Positions 32,276 through 44,659 of a DNA stretch of 64,000 bases are shown piece by piece. The notes below the pieces were generated by a model that was given only the letters and a program-made list of their open reading frames with translations, was not told where the DNA came from and did no database searches. Made by a program: the position numbers and the translations under genes. Positions within the stretch are counted from its first letter, which is position 1, and each line of letters starts with the position of its first letter. Source of the stretch: Dendrocalamus latiflorus (lineage: Eukaryota > Streptophyta > Magnoliopsida > Poales > Poaceae); NCBI GenBank assembly GCA_017311315.1, contig CM029664.1, forward strand, positions 40,152,655 through 40,216,654. The letters run 5' to 3'.

Positions 32276-32640
32276 CTTCGAAGTGGTGGCAGTAGAGCTG
32301 GCGCCTAGTCGAAGTAGACACGTGAGCGCTCCGCCCCCTAGCCTTCGAAGTGGTGGCAGCGAAGCTGGCGCCTAACCGAAGTAGACGCGCGAGCGCTCTG
32401 TCCCCTACCCTTCGAAGTGGTGGCAGCGGAGCTGGCACCTAGTCGAAGTAGACGCGCGAGCGCTCCGTCCCCTAGCCTTCGAAGTAGTGGCAGCGAAGCT
32501 GGCGCCTAGTCGAAGTAGACGCGCGAGCGTTCCGTCCCCTAGCCTTTGAAGTGGGACCAGTGGAGTTGGTGCCCTAGTCGAAGTAGATGCGCGAGTGCTC
32601 CGTCCCCTACCCTTCGAAGTGGTGGCGATGCACTCCCTAG
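32276..32640. repeat. 67-bp minisatellite, left array (5-6 copies)
   Basis: TTCGAAGTGGTGGCAG recurs at 32277, 32344, 32411, 32478, 32545 and 32613. It is the same unit and orientation as the array at 49475-50085. Confidence 0.95.
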
Positions 32641-33500
32641 TGCCACGCGCGCGGGGGCGCTATAATCGAGCGTAGTGCGCCTTAATGGCTCCGGGAATCA
32701 CGTCGACCCCTGGGCTGGTACGAGCAGGCTGATGTATCCGTACGTGCTTGTCCATTCGAGATGCACACGCGGTGGGCCATGATTGGCATGCGACGAGCCA
32801 TCAGTGGTCAAGCCCCTTCCCCAGAGGGGCGGGGCACGTGGCGCGGCGCTATAGGCGCGCCGCGCGCTGGCTGCTCACCTTCCAACGCGCGTCACCGGCT
32901 GCTAGCAGTTGTGCTTCGCCGATCATCGGTTGCATATGTCACGCAGATTTGCGGTTGTCCCCCGTACAGGCTGGCGAAGCCCTCCTTGCCTTGCGACATC
33001 AGGGGCGAGGTTGCTTCCCGGGCGCAAGGTCGGGGCCGAGGCCGGCGCCGAGGCCGGAGCCCAAATTGGTGTGGGGGATGCCTCGCACCCCAAACTCCGT
33101 CCCAGATGGTCCAGTCCGACGCCTTTGCAGCGGTGTCCCTTCGGACAGGTGCGGCCAGGGTCAGGGGGGCGGAGACCCCATTTAGACTATTGCAGTTGAA
33201 GGATCCGAAGAGCCACGCCGACACGCGCCGAAAGCTATGTCGGGTCGCGCGTCTTGCATTTATTCCCTGCGCTGACCGACACGCGCTGGGACGCTAGTGG
33301 CGCGTCGCGTGGTGACGGGACTTGGTACGACCACGGTCGTATGCGGGCTACGTGTACCGTCGCGACGCTTCGGCTTCGCACGTGGGGAGGTGAGCGGTTG
33401 TCGCTCGCCGTTTGCATTTACCGACGGTGGGAGGCGAGGGACCTTTAAATACCCCCCGTGGTACTGTGCCTGCGCCTCCTCACGCTTTCTGGTTGTTCAT
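32641..33500. other. GC-rich internal region of Tat-type element
   Basis: No recognised domain. Several overlapping ORFs on both strands follow from base composition. It precedes the antisense ORF. Confidence 0.5.
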
Positions 33501-33568
33501 GTCGCCTCCCGCATTTGCTCGCTTTGTTCCTGCGCTCCTTTTTGCCGTCGAGTTCCCCGTAGACGCTG

Positions 33569-36408
33569 ATGGCGACTCGCGACGAGCGCGTTCAGGTGGG
33601 CGGCTACGCCATCCGCCGGCGATCCTCGCGCGCTTGAGGTGAAATACGCGCTCGGAAGACAAGTGGTGGGCGGCAAAGAAGAGTCAGGGTTCGTACTCTG
33701 GCGAGTTGGGACGCACGCTCGTGACGGAGGACACGATGCGGTCACTGCTGCGGGAGGGGAGGCTATCGGACCGCCAAGCGGTGCGGCTGCCCGCCGATGA
33801 TGAGACGGAGGCGCGCCCTGAGGAGTCGGAGGCGATCGTCTTCGTCGCCTACTTCGAAGCCGGACTTCGCATCCCGTCCGCAGCAATTGTTGGGGACGTG
33901 CTGCGGACCTTCAAGCTGGAGTTGTCACAGCTGACTCCGAACGCGGTGGCTCACCTCGCCGTGTACAGCTGGGCCCTGCGCTCGGAAGCGTGTTGGCCCA
34001 GCGCCTCCCTGTTCGCGTATCTGCATGAGGCTCAGTGCCAACCGAAGGAGCGGAAGGACGGTACGCTGTCGAAGTTTGGCACCGTCAACTTCGTCCTGCG
34101 GACGTCATGTGGGAGGCTCTTCCCTGCGAACTCGACCCGAGGGAAGTGAGAGTCCAACTGGGCAAGGCGGTGGTTCTACCATCAAGTGGGGAGTGGCAGC
34201 GGCCTTGAGTGCGCTGGCGGGCCGATTACATTCAAGACCACACCCGGCTTAACGCTTGACCAGGAAGATAGGCGGAGGGCGCGAAGACTTGTGGGGGTCG
34301 CTGCCTGCTTCAATATGCGCGATCTCGCTAAGGAGTACATAATGCTCGGTGCGACGCCGCTCTCCTGCGATTGGCGCTTCACGGCCGGGGAGCGTCGGGA
34401 TGATAACGTTCACCCGTCCGTTTGTTCGCTGCCCGCGCCGACTGGTCTTCGTAAGCCTCGACCGTGCCTCCCTCTCCGTTCGTACGGATTGCATTGTGTA
34501 AATGTGCTTTCTGCCCCCACGCAGGGACTTGCCTTGAGGACGCGGAGCGCGCCGCGCGCGCGTTCCTTGGGCCATACATCACTAGAGAGCACGGGCAGCG
34601 CGCAACTGCGACTGCGAAGGCGGGATTGGGGCGGATAAACCGCGTGTGCGAGGCCTTAGGGCATCCTGTGCCGGATCGCACCCCTCCAGACCAGCAACAT
34701 GAGGATGACGGTGCCGCGAAGACGAGAACGTCATCCCGCAAGAGGACCCAGAGCACTGCGACCACGCCCTGTACGATGATTGCCGCTGTTCCTGCCGCTG
34801 CGGCGAGCCCGTAGTCGGATTCGGCGAAGTATGTCGACTCAGACTTGGAGGGCGCGGGTACTGAGGGCGAAGGCGCCGGTGGCGGAGGGCGCGCCGCGGA
34901 GGTCTTGTTGCCCGCGACAGTCACCGAGGCGGAGGTGGTGTTGGCTGGCGGCACCGGTGCGGAGTCCTCGTCTATGGCTATGGTCGTGGCGGGGCTGCCC
35001 TCCGCGGAAGTATGTGGAGCGCAGCCTTTGCCAATAGTGGCGGTCGAGGCGGAAGTGCCCCCCGCAGAGGCGGAGGTGTCCCCCGCGGAGGTCATGAGGA
35101 CGAAGCCCCCGACCGCTGTCGTTGTAGCTGTGGAGACCCCTTCGGCGGGTATTGTTGCCGTTGGGGCTCCTTTTGTAGCGGTTACCGAGGTGGGACCTTC
35201 CCCTCAAGCGAAGCGGCCACGTCTGCAGTCCCCCCTTCAGCGGACTTTGCGAGGGTTCGTCGTGGCGACCGGTGTTGGGAGCTTGTGGGACTCCGCTTCG
35301 AGCACCGAGGTTCCTCCACCCCGCGCCCTCCCGGCCCCTCGGGCCACAGTGACCGTGGCGCAGGATCAGTTGGTGCTAGGTCCCGACTCGGAGGTCCCCC
35401 AGCCTCGCGAGTCAATGCCGTCCGTTGGGGCCGAAGTCGTTGCGGCCCAGCCCGGGGCTGGGGAGGCGTCTCCGCGAAGTCCCCCATCCGCCACCGAGGG
35501 TAAGCTATGACGGTACACCTTTAACACGACTTTTCAGCGTCTTGCGCAACGATCTTATACTTCCTCTTGCAGCGACCCTTATCCCGGAGGAGGAGCCATC
35601 CCTTTAGCGTGGGGGTCCTAGCGATGGCGACACAGATGCCGCGCGCCTGGGCCCGGCAGACTTCGTCCCTCCATCGGACGCCCTGAGGGCCTGGCGCGGG
35701 ATTGCTGACGACGCGGTCGCCAGCATTGGCCAGCAGGCGTTGCAGACCTATGGGTCAAAGCGCCTTGGGGACGCATTAGAAGTGTCTGGAGTGAGGGTAA
35801 GCGTCCGCCTTTTGGCCCACTCGTAGCCGTTTATTGCTTGCTAACCCCTCCGTCGCGCAGACACTCGTATTGGCCCAGGCCCTGCAAGCGGCTCATGCTC
35901 GCGAGGAAGGAGCGCTACGGGGCAGGCTACAGGCCGCCGAAGGGGAGCTGCTGGGGCGCGCTCTGCTCAGGACACTCGCATACATCGCTTGGAAGCGGAG
36001 TACGCGGAGATGAAGACGCGCACCGAGGAGCTTGTCGTCGTAGCGCGGGAGTCGGCTGCCGAAGCGGTGCGGCAGGAAGCTGCTGCGGAGCGAGATGGCC
36101 TGCTGCAGCAAGTCGCTGCGTTGGAGAGGGAGAACAGCGAGCTTGCTGGCTCTCTCGCGGAGCGGGATCGAGCCTTGGGCGACGCTTCGGTAGCTGCCTG
36201 GGACGCCATGCTGGCCCTGGAAGACACCCTTAAGGGGCTTGTCGTCGAAGTGCCGGCACGCTCCTTCGGGCCCGAGGACCTGTCGCGGTCACTTCGGTGG
36301 ATTGGAGATGCGGCCGGCATTGCACGCGGCGCCGCGACGACCTTTGGCAATCACTGCGCCTACGTGGTGTCGTGTCTGACATGCGCGCTCCTACGACTGC
36401 GCCTACGG
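33569..36408 (+). pseudogene. Antisense ORF of Tat element, Transposase_28 ('putative gypsy type transposon') family
   Basis: The frame at about 33660-34149 contains FVAYFEAGLRIPSAAIVGDV and LSQLTPNAVAHLAVYSWALR, the hallmark of this plant family. 34186-34400 continues it (ITFKTTPGLT..., ARRLVGVAACFNMRDLAKEY). Then come a charged/Pro-Ala-rich middle (34464-35510) and an Ala/Glu/Arg coiled coil (35850-36300). Stops and frame changes between segments mean either introns or decay. An exon-like GT-AG layout is possible but not proven. It is transcribed opposite to gag. The function of these antisense ORFs is unknown. It is cut at 36408 by the nested retroelement. Confidence 0.75.
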
Positions 36409-37263
36409 ATTTAGATCCACTGATGACTTTCGTATCGTGGCCTCCTAATAATCCAGTCTGGGGTCATTGATCCAAATCTATAGTTTGCTTCTCCAATGAT
36501 CAATCTGAATCTTTATTGTATATCTACTCCTCAATTATCCATCATTATTACTTTTAAATCCACCAGTGTCATGTGTATCAAGACTTCCTAATAATCCGAG
36601 ATTGTATTCAAAATCATAATTACTCATTTAGTAACCATCCTAAATCTTTATTATCAACCTTCGAATTTATTCATTATTGTAAGCATCCTCCAGGAATAAC
36701 ATACTTTAATCCAGTCTGTACTCCGATAGCTGTTATCCAACTTCTCACAATTTTAGTGAATTCCTTCCTGTTATTGATCATATCCTATTATTCCATTGTT
36801 GCAAACATCTTCCAGGAATGATACAATTTATCAGTGTGCAATCCTTTAGTCAGTTTCACACTTTCTAGTTCTCCCAGAATTACTTAATTTATCTGTCTGG
36901 TCAATCTATTCAATTAAACTCCACCGATACATTTACCCAAAATTCGCACTATTATTTCACCCCAGAATAAAACAATTAGGTCTCAAGGGTAAGCTTCATA
37001 ATTCTTGGCCTAAGGCATGTTTTCATAGAGTGGTTACAAGAGAAGTACTGTATTTTCATCACTTTGAATTTGGGTAAGAGAGCTTCAGAAGTAAAATGAC
37101 TAGGACAGCATATAGATAAGGGGAATCATCTAAGAGAGATGAGAAAGAGCAGTATAACTTATATTTTTGCAAACAGCATTTTAAAGACATATTCCTAGTC
37201 ATGAAACTAACGACCATGCTAACTAGGTCACGACCTGCAGTCGATATGCTCTGATACCAAATC
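36409..37263 (-). repeat. Truncated extra copy of the LARD internal domain with PBS
   Basis: It matches 43805-44659 at an offset of 7396 bp with about six differences. The match stops abruptly at 36409, so this is a truncation or recombination point and not an element end. PBS at 37248-37259. Confidence 0.9.
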
Positions 37264-40192
37264 TGTCAGACCCGGATTTTTCAATCCGAATCCTCTGTGA
37301 TTCCACCGCACTAATCCCTGGATCAGTAGTTAGTGCACACAGATTACAGTTCTGATTATCAAAGTTCATATCATGCGGAAGCGTAATTATAATAATAAAC
37401 TTACTCATGGGCCGATTAGGCCGAAACCATTAACTTGCAGCAGCGGAAGAACGAAGCACACAGGTGGGACCTTCAGGACATGCCCACAGGCAGCCAACTG
37501 GAGGTTCGCGACCTAGCCTTTGACATCTTCATCTTCTCGGCCAGCTTGTCCAATCTTGTTGCTGAGGCGAGGTGATTTGATTTCCTGATTCTGAATTTTG
37601 TCGCAAAGCGAGCATGAGCACTCCGACCCCGTGCTCCGCGAGCCAATACACAGAATGCAAATAAATAGTATGCATGGCTTAACAAAGGAGAGGCTCGGGC
37701 TATTTTATTTTGCGTAGAGTGCTTTTGAATACAATTAATTAAAAAGCCCTATGACTTAGCAATCTTGGAACAACTCATAATGTACAAGGAAATGCATTAT
37801 TAATATCGATTCAGATTCCATCCACCGTTACATGGCATCTGCACCATACAGCAATTTCTTCAGCGTTATAGCCGCTTAACTTACCACTGGGACGACGCCC
37901 AGGACAATTCCAAACCAGGGCAGTCCTTCGCCCTTCAAGTTTCCATTCCCATTTTCCAAACATTTTTAAATAGCACTAACTCGAGTAAGTTCCCATGTCT
38001 GCCCATGACCGTGGGCACGGCTATTCGAATAGTTTTGACTCTGCAGAGTTTGTACACTTTCACCACAAGAGATGAACTATCCTTTTTGCCAACATGCTTC
38101 CTTAGGCATGAGACCCAGATAATTTATCACAAAGCCTTTACCTTACTCCGATCTAGCTAGACACCACCCACGCTGAGGTTTCACCGCTGAAGGGTTACAC
38201 CACCACAGTCAGAAGCCCCCTCTTGCGCCGTGCGAGTACAGTACACCCTGTGCCTCGCTGTGAGTAAACCAGTACACCCTGGCACCCACTTTCCTCGGTG
38301 ATATCTGAACTAAACCCTTGCAAGTTATTCAGCTAGATCGTACCCATTATAGACTTGTGGTTGTACTGTTTTACACGGGTTGACATGACAAGATTCGGTC
38401 CTTAAAGTCACCCGGATGGTTCTACCACATTTCATGATTTGTGCTCCCACCGCACCACATACCAGCCCCCAAACCATCCATCCAGGTGTTTAAGCAAGTT
38501 GGGATTTTTGAGAGCATAAAATAACCATATCAAAGGATACCAGTCATTCCCACCATGACTGCCCAACCAATTTTTCTCAGGATTAAAAGTGATGCTTGGG
38601 CGCTCTCGCGCCCATGAGTACCTAAGCAAAACTAAGCATGGCATATAATTAGGGACTTATTTTCAAAAGTTACCATTATAATTTTGCTAGGGCGACAATG
38701 TTCGCACATTCAAATATTCCCAAGGAGGGGTAATATTATCCAAGGTAAACAATAGGCACATAACTAGATTATTGAATTAAACATGTATTTTCATAAACAT
38801 AACAGCATGCAATTTGATAATTTAAATCAAAGTAATTTGCAGAAAACGTAGGTTCAACATGATCAAAGTATTGACTCGCCTGGCGCGGTTTACCGCTGTC
38901 TTGAGCTCACACAATGCTTTCTCTTGAGCTTTTGGTCTCTATCTTCACTTCGAGCTTGATCTCGCTTGATCCATTGAATCTTCACAACTCCCGATTTCTA
39001 ATTACGTGACAAACGACTGAATCCAAATAAAGCAAATAACTCAAAAAGATCCAAATAAATCCGAATAAACTCAATTTAGTTTTATTACGAGTTAATGGGT
39101 GATTCGGTGAGTTGAGGCAAGGTTGGTAATAGCATACGATAACTTGATCTTTTTATTAATAATCTCTTTTTATTATTTTGTTATTTATCAAGGAAGTTCC
39201 ATGAGTTAGGGTATTCTTATGAATTGGTGTATTTTGTCGAGTAGTAATGTTTAGGGCACATGATTTACATTTATATATAAGCAATCTTTGCAAATCTTTG
39301 CGACTCAGGTTATGGTAAAGGCAAACTGGACTGATGGATGAGATCTGTACTTATTCTATAAATCTTTTAGTCAAAGGTATTATAACACTTGGATATCTTT
39401 ATTAAGTTTTAGATTAATATCTGATATAGGCTTTTACTTACTAATTAGGTTAAGATAAATAGCAAGGGCTCAATATTCATTCATATATGGTGATTAATTA
39501 AAATTTAAATCTCTACTAATCCCATTATCATATTTTATGTATCTTCATTCATAGCTAGGCTAAATTTAAGTTGAATTAGGATTCACTCATATGCGTCCCA
39601 ACTTGTTATATATACAATTATGCTTAATACTATTATGTACTAAAGCTAGTGTCAAGATTTAATTAATGGCACTATTATTAGCTTGCTCATACTTTATCTA
39701 TTATGTTTAACCTTATTTCAAATTTTAGTTCAAGCTTAGCAATATGAGCAAGGCTTGATATGTACCATTTTATGTGACCCTAATTACTTGGCATAGCTCA
39801 ATTTGAATTAGTATTCATTTGGGTATGGTTTCTAGCTTGTTATTCCAATCATACTAATTAACCGTATACATAAACTAATCCAAGTTTACATTATAATAAT
39901 CTCATTGTCCTCCTAGTTGGATTTTATTAGCTTCTCTAAACTATTCTTTAATTTTTCATGATTTTTATCCATTAACAAGAGCTACAAAATAAATAGAGCA
40001 AAAAGGTGGGAAATAAAGTGCTGCTGGCTGGTTTTGAGCACAAGACCTGAGGGGCTCAAGAGGCTTAAACGTGTGCAGCTAGCCATCGGGGATCTCAGTG
40101 TTACGCGATTGGCTAGGAGTGATAAGGGCAATTATGCAAGTAAGGTCTCTAGCAGTCGGCCGGCAAAATCAACCTAACACCAAAAATTAACA

Positions 40193-40264
40193 GGGCCGCT
40201 GGGGAGATCGAACCCACGATCGGCCGACTGTTACACGGCTCAGATAACCACTGGGCTACTGCCC
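40193..40264 (-). other. tRNA-like segment with pol III A and B boxes, in left LARD LTR
   Basis: On the minus strand TAGCCCAGTGGTTA (40258-40245) matches the A-box consensus. GGGTTCGATCTCCC (40215-40202) is a near B box 30 nt further on. Ends GGGC and GCCC could pair, and a GCCG/CGGC stem encloses a loop with AAC in anticodon position. The stems are imperfect, so a tRNA-derived SINE remnant or an evolved tRNA-like element is likelier than a working tRNA gene. It is in sense with the LTR. Confidence 0.45.
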
Positions 40265-41656
40265 TTTTACCGATTGGATGGAGGGAGTTAAGGCTCAAAA
40301 GGGTGGGCAGTGGCTGGGCAACAGAAGGGGCTGATAGCCGGAAACGGGGGAGGAGACCGTGCGATGTAGGTGGCGGCGTCGCCGGCGAGGGGGCAGCCGG
40401 AGGGAGGCCGCGACCCATTAAACGGACTCCGGGGTAGGTAGGGAGGAGGATGGGGGCGACGCTTTGACCGGAGAGGCGGTGAGGCGAGCAAACGACAACC
40501 CGATGCGGCCGGCGGCGAAGTGCGCTCGGGGCGGCGGCGCCATGGGAGGAGAAAGAGGGAAATGGGGGAGGCATGAGCAGGAGGGAGTGGTGGGGGATCA
40601 TACCGAGCTAACGGCCGAGCCGGGGAGACGCCAGAGGGGGCCGGCGACGTGGGCCGGCGGCGGCGCAGGCATGCGCACGGCGCCGGTGAAGTACGGGCCG
40701 CGAGGGCGTTGGCCGGAAGTCGGGACGGCTTCGGGGCGCCGAGGTGATGCTTCCAGAGCGAGGAATCGAAGGGAGACTCGCCGAGGAGGGAGCAGCGTTG
40801 GCGGCGGCGGTTTTGGCCGGCGATGGCGAAGATGGGTATTCCGGCGAGACCGGCGCTCAGAATTTCAATCGGCAGGCGGTGGAGGTTCCTAGGAGGGGGA
40901 GGCGCATGGTGACGCGGTCGTCCCATGGAAACCGTCGCCGGAGTAGTCGAGAGCGGCGGTGGCGGCTGGGAGCACACACGGGCGAGCAGGGAAGCAAAAC
41001 GGGGGAAGAGGGGGAAACACGCGGGGAGCAACGGGGAAGCTTAGGCGGTCTCTTATAGCGATGGAGAAGGGGCCATGGAGAGTGGTGGGGGCGGCGGCAT
41101 GGGCATGAGGCGACGGGGGCAGGTTGGCTGACGCTGGAGCATGGCGCTGGCGCTGGCGCGAGACGTTGCAACCGGCGGGATTCGCGCGGCGCATGGGTGA
41201 GGCTGGTCTTTGCGATGAGACGGGACGCGACGGACAGCGCGCTCTGGCGGAGGCGGCGCATGGATGCCACGGGGCGGAAGGGAGCTGCGCACGCACACGG
41301 AAGAGAGAGGAAGAAAGGAGGAGGGGAGCGCCTGGAGAAAGAAGAGAGAGTGGGGAAGGAAGGGAAAAGGAGAGAGGGAGGGGGCGGTCCCGCGCGACAG
41401 CGAAAGGAGACGGGGGAGAGAGAGGCGTGCGGGTGAGGGGGCGGGCCCACCGGTCAGCGCGCGGGGGAAAGATGGGCCGGGGGTGGCCGGCCGGCTGCAC
41501 CTCCCTTTCATTTTCTTTTATTTTTGGTTTAAGAATTTGTGTGTATATATATTTGTATAATTCAAGTCTTAATTACTCTCTTTCATGCTCCACCAGATTT
41601 CTGTATTTATTTACTTTTAACATTTATTTCATAAGTACCAATTTCTTATCATGTTT

Positions 41657-41658
<2 letters not shown>

Positions 41659-41734
<76 letters not shown>
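41659..41734. repeat. (TA)n microsatellite in left LARD LTR
   Basis: 76 bp here against 32 bp at the equivalent place in the other LTR (49055-49086). This accounts for the length difference of the two LTRs. Confidence 0.95.
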
Positions 41735-41736
<2 letters not shown>

Positions 41737-42068
41737 ATAATTGTTGACATATTTGATTTGTTTACTTCTTTAATATTTATACCATTATTTTTAGGTATAA
41801 GATTTCATTGTTTGAACCAAATTTTCTCCCTTACCTTTTTGGATCATCTTTTCAGATTCTAAATTAAAATTTTGAATTTACCTCCTTATTTGCACATTTT
41901 CTTTTTAGTATTATTAATGTTTGCCTTTGTCTTTTATGAACTTCTCAAATTTTTAGAACCTCAATCAAAATAAGGAAAACTCCATGAAATCCAAATTCCA
42001 ATAGAACATATTGCAAAAATAATTCAAGAAATTCAGATTTTCAAAATTTAAATTTTTGGGATGTTACA

Positions 42069-44659
42069 AACCTACCCCCCTTAAATGAATCTCGACCCCG
42101 AGATTCCGGTAGAGTTGAAAGAAAGGAGGTGGGGTTATACTAGCTAGAAATGGGTTTTCGAGTGCTGCTCGACGTATAGTTCCTGGGCTCCACAGGGAGA
42201 TGAAGATCTACACATTAGGGGTTATCACTTGGAGAAGTCATAAGGGAAGAGTGAAACCTTGTTCTTCTAGATAAGTCGTAGACTTCCAAATACTTGCTCT
42301 TTGACGTTGTTGTCTTCATGTCGTCGTGGAATGGAATAGTTGCATCATCTATTGGACATATGGTTGTAGAATTTCCTTACTAATAGGTGGGTAGCAATGG
42401 TCTGTGCCGTAGGGGTAAACAGAAGGGGAGAGGACCTGCACTTAAAGGAGGCAAAATGGGAGGGAGGAGATCTTTATCCTTTTGGAGAGGTCGTCGTCTT
42501 CAGGGTGCTTGCTCTTTGATTTGGCCGACATTATGTCTCGTAGTGCTACCCCCCTTAAATAAATGATGATTATCATTATTCACCCATTGTACTCTAGCTG
42601 TCTTGGTCGTCACGAGATTGGCGGGTGGTCTTCTTCACAGTGATGTTGTTCTCCTCAAATATTGGAAGGTTGCAGAGTCTTCATATCTTTGCACTGGTTT
42701 TGGGTTACTTGTTATTTTCGCTCCTTTGGATCCGATGGGGTTTTCAGAAAAGGTGAGAGGGAATAGCATGAGATGAGGATTAAATTGCGGAGATAAGGTG
42801 TTCTAACCCATTTAAATTTTAAAGGAAGATACCCCGGAAGCTGGGGTGATACGGAACCACACAAATTTTTAAAAGCAAGCTTTTTCTGTGACTGCGAAAT
42901 AGGACGCCCAAGGGCAAGAAGGCAGTACACAGAGCCAAATAAAATCTTGCAACCATACAACGTCTACTCGAGGAACACACATAGGAGGGTGCAGGGTTCA
43001 TATGCACAGTCCGTCTAAAACGAGACCATCTTATCTTCATGATCATCTTCGACGTTCCTAACCTTAATATTTGGAGTAGGGGTATGAGAAAAGGATCAAA
43101 AAAATTTCCTTTTGTAATTAATAGAAAGAAGTGGATAGTATTTGGGGTAGTTTCACTGGTTTTAGCACTCACTCCTTTTTTTTATGATCCTTGTGGCTAA
43201 ATAGGTTTTTTTTAATATCCTAATCTCTTCCAACGTTCAACTATCCATCACTGAATCAAGTCACTCCCATATGATTTGTTTGTATGTAAGGCTTAGAATC
43301 CAATGGCCTTTATAATTTAACTTCCACTTTTGCAAACTGCACTTAGGCTATCTTTCTTTATTAATTGTTCATGGCATTACTGCCATCTAAGACTCCAAAC
43401 AGCCAAGGGGATTATTTATTTTATTTGATCCACCAATCATACTCGTCCTATGGTATCATCCATCATTTCATTAATCTAGTCATGATTATCTAAGTCCCGC
43501 ATAAATCTTTGACCATCAATCATATATTTGTGGATTAAACATCATATTTTCACTATGACTGTATAATCAAAATCTCGGATCCACTATTGGTCAACTTATT
43601 AACTCTACAATCCAATGAAAATCCAACGCCTTTACTTTAGGTCCACCAATATAATTCTTCCATTTAAAATTTTATTAATCGAATCGAGGTTACCAAATTC
43701 TGATATGTGCCTGAATTTCCACCACATCTTTATAAATCCAATCTTAGGTTCGTCAATTGCCTATTTTATCAGCTTTTCAACCCTATAAAGATCTAGCTTT
43801 CTTTATTTAGATCCACTGATGACTTTCGTATCGTGGCCTCCTAATAATCCAGTCTGGGGTCATTGATCCAAATCTATAGTTTGCTTCTCCAATGATCAAC
43901 CTGAATCTTTATTGTATATCTACTCCTCAATTATCCATCATTACTACTTTTAAATCCACCAGTGTCATGTGTATCAAGACTTCCTAATAATCCGAGATTG
44001 TATTCAAAATCATAATTACTCATTTAGTAACCATCCTAAATCTTTATTATCAACCTTCGAATTTATTCATTATTGTAAGCATCCTCCAGGAATTACATAC
44101 TTTAATCCAGTCTGTACTCCGATAGCTGTTATCCAACTTCTCACAATTTTAGTGAATTCCTTCCTGTTATTGATCATATCCTATTATTCCATTGTTGCAA
44201 ACATCTTCCAGGAATGATACAATTTATCAATGTGCAATCCTTTAGTCAGTTTCACACTTTCTATTTCTCCCAGAATTACTTAATTTATCTGTCTGGTCAA
44301 TCTATTCAATTAAACTCCACCGATACATTTACCCAAAATTCGCACTATTATTTCACCCCAGAATAAAACAATTAGGTCTCAAGGGTAAGCTTCATAATTC
44401 TTGGCCTAAGGCATGTTTTCATAGAGTGGTTACAAGAGAAGTACTGTATTTTCATCACTTTGAATTTGGGTAAGAGAGCTTCAGAAGTAAAATGACTAGG
44501 ACAGCATATAGATAAGGGGAATCATCTAAGAGAGATGAGAAAGAGCAGTATAACTTATATTTTTGCAAACAGTATTTTAAAGACATATTCCTAGTCATGA
44601 AACTAACGACCATGCTAACTAGGTCACGACCTGCAGTCGATATGCTCTGATACCAAATC
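42069..44659 (-). other. Non-coding internal domain of the LARD-like element
   Basis: The polypurine tract is at 42069-42082. Just inside it the minus strand has AATCTCGGGGTCGAGATTC, the kind of sequence seen at the end of pol in Tekay-type gypsy elements. The remaining 2.5 kb has stops in all frames, with ORFs under 120 codons and no gag/pol motif. 43200-43800 contains diverged repeats of (G)ATCCACCAAT. The PBS is at 44644-44655. Confidence 0.85.

Larger units (their letters stand above)
37264..42068 (-). repeat. LARD-like LTR, left copy (4805 bp)
   Basis: On the minus strand it begins TGTAACATCCC (42068) and ends GGGTCTGACA (37264). It contains a GC-rich block (40270-41510) with several long overlapping frames on both strands, a 76-bp (TA)n at 41659-41734 and a tRNA-like segment. 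The frames change nothing between strands except composition and I do not call them genes. Confidence 0.9.

Noticed and set aside
40149..41747. Long overlapping ORFs on both strands (up to 247 codons), repeated at 47545-49092
   Set aside because: They sit in a GC-rich block of a retroelement LTR, are open on several frames at once, are Pro/Arg/Ser-rich without domains, and are conserved only because the LTRs are near-identical copies.
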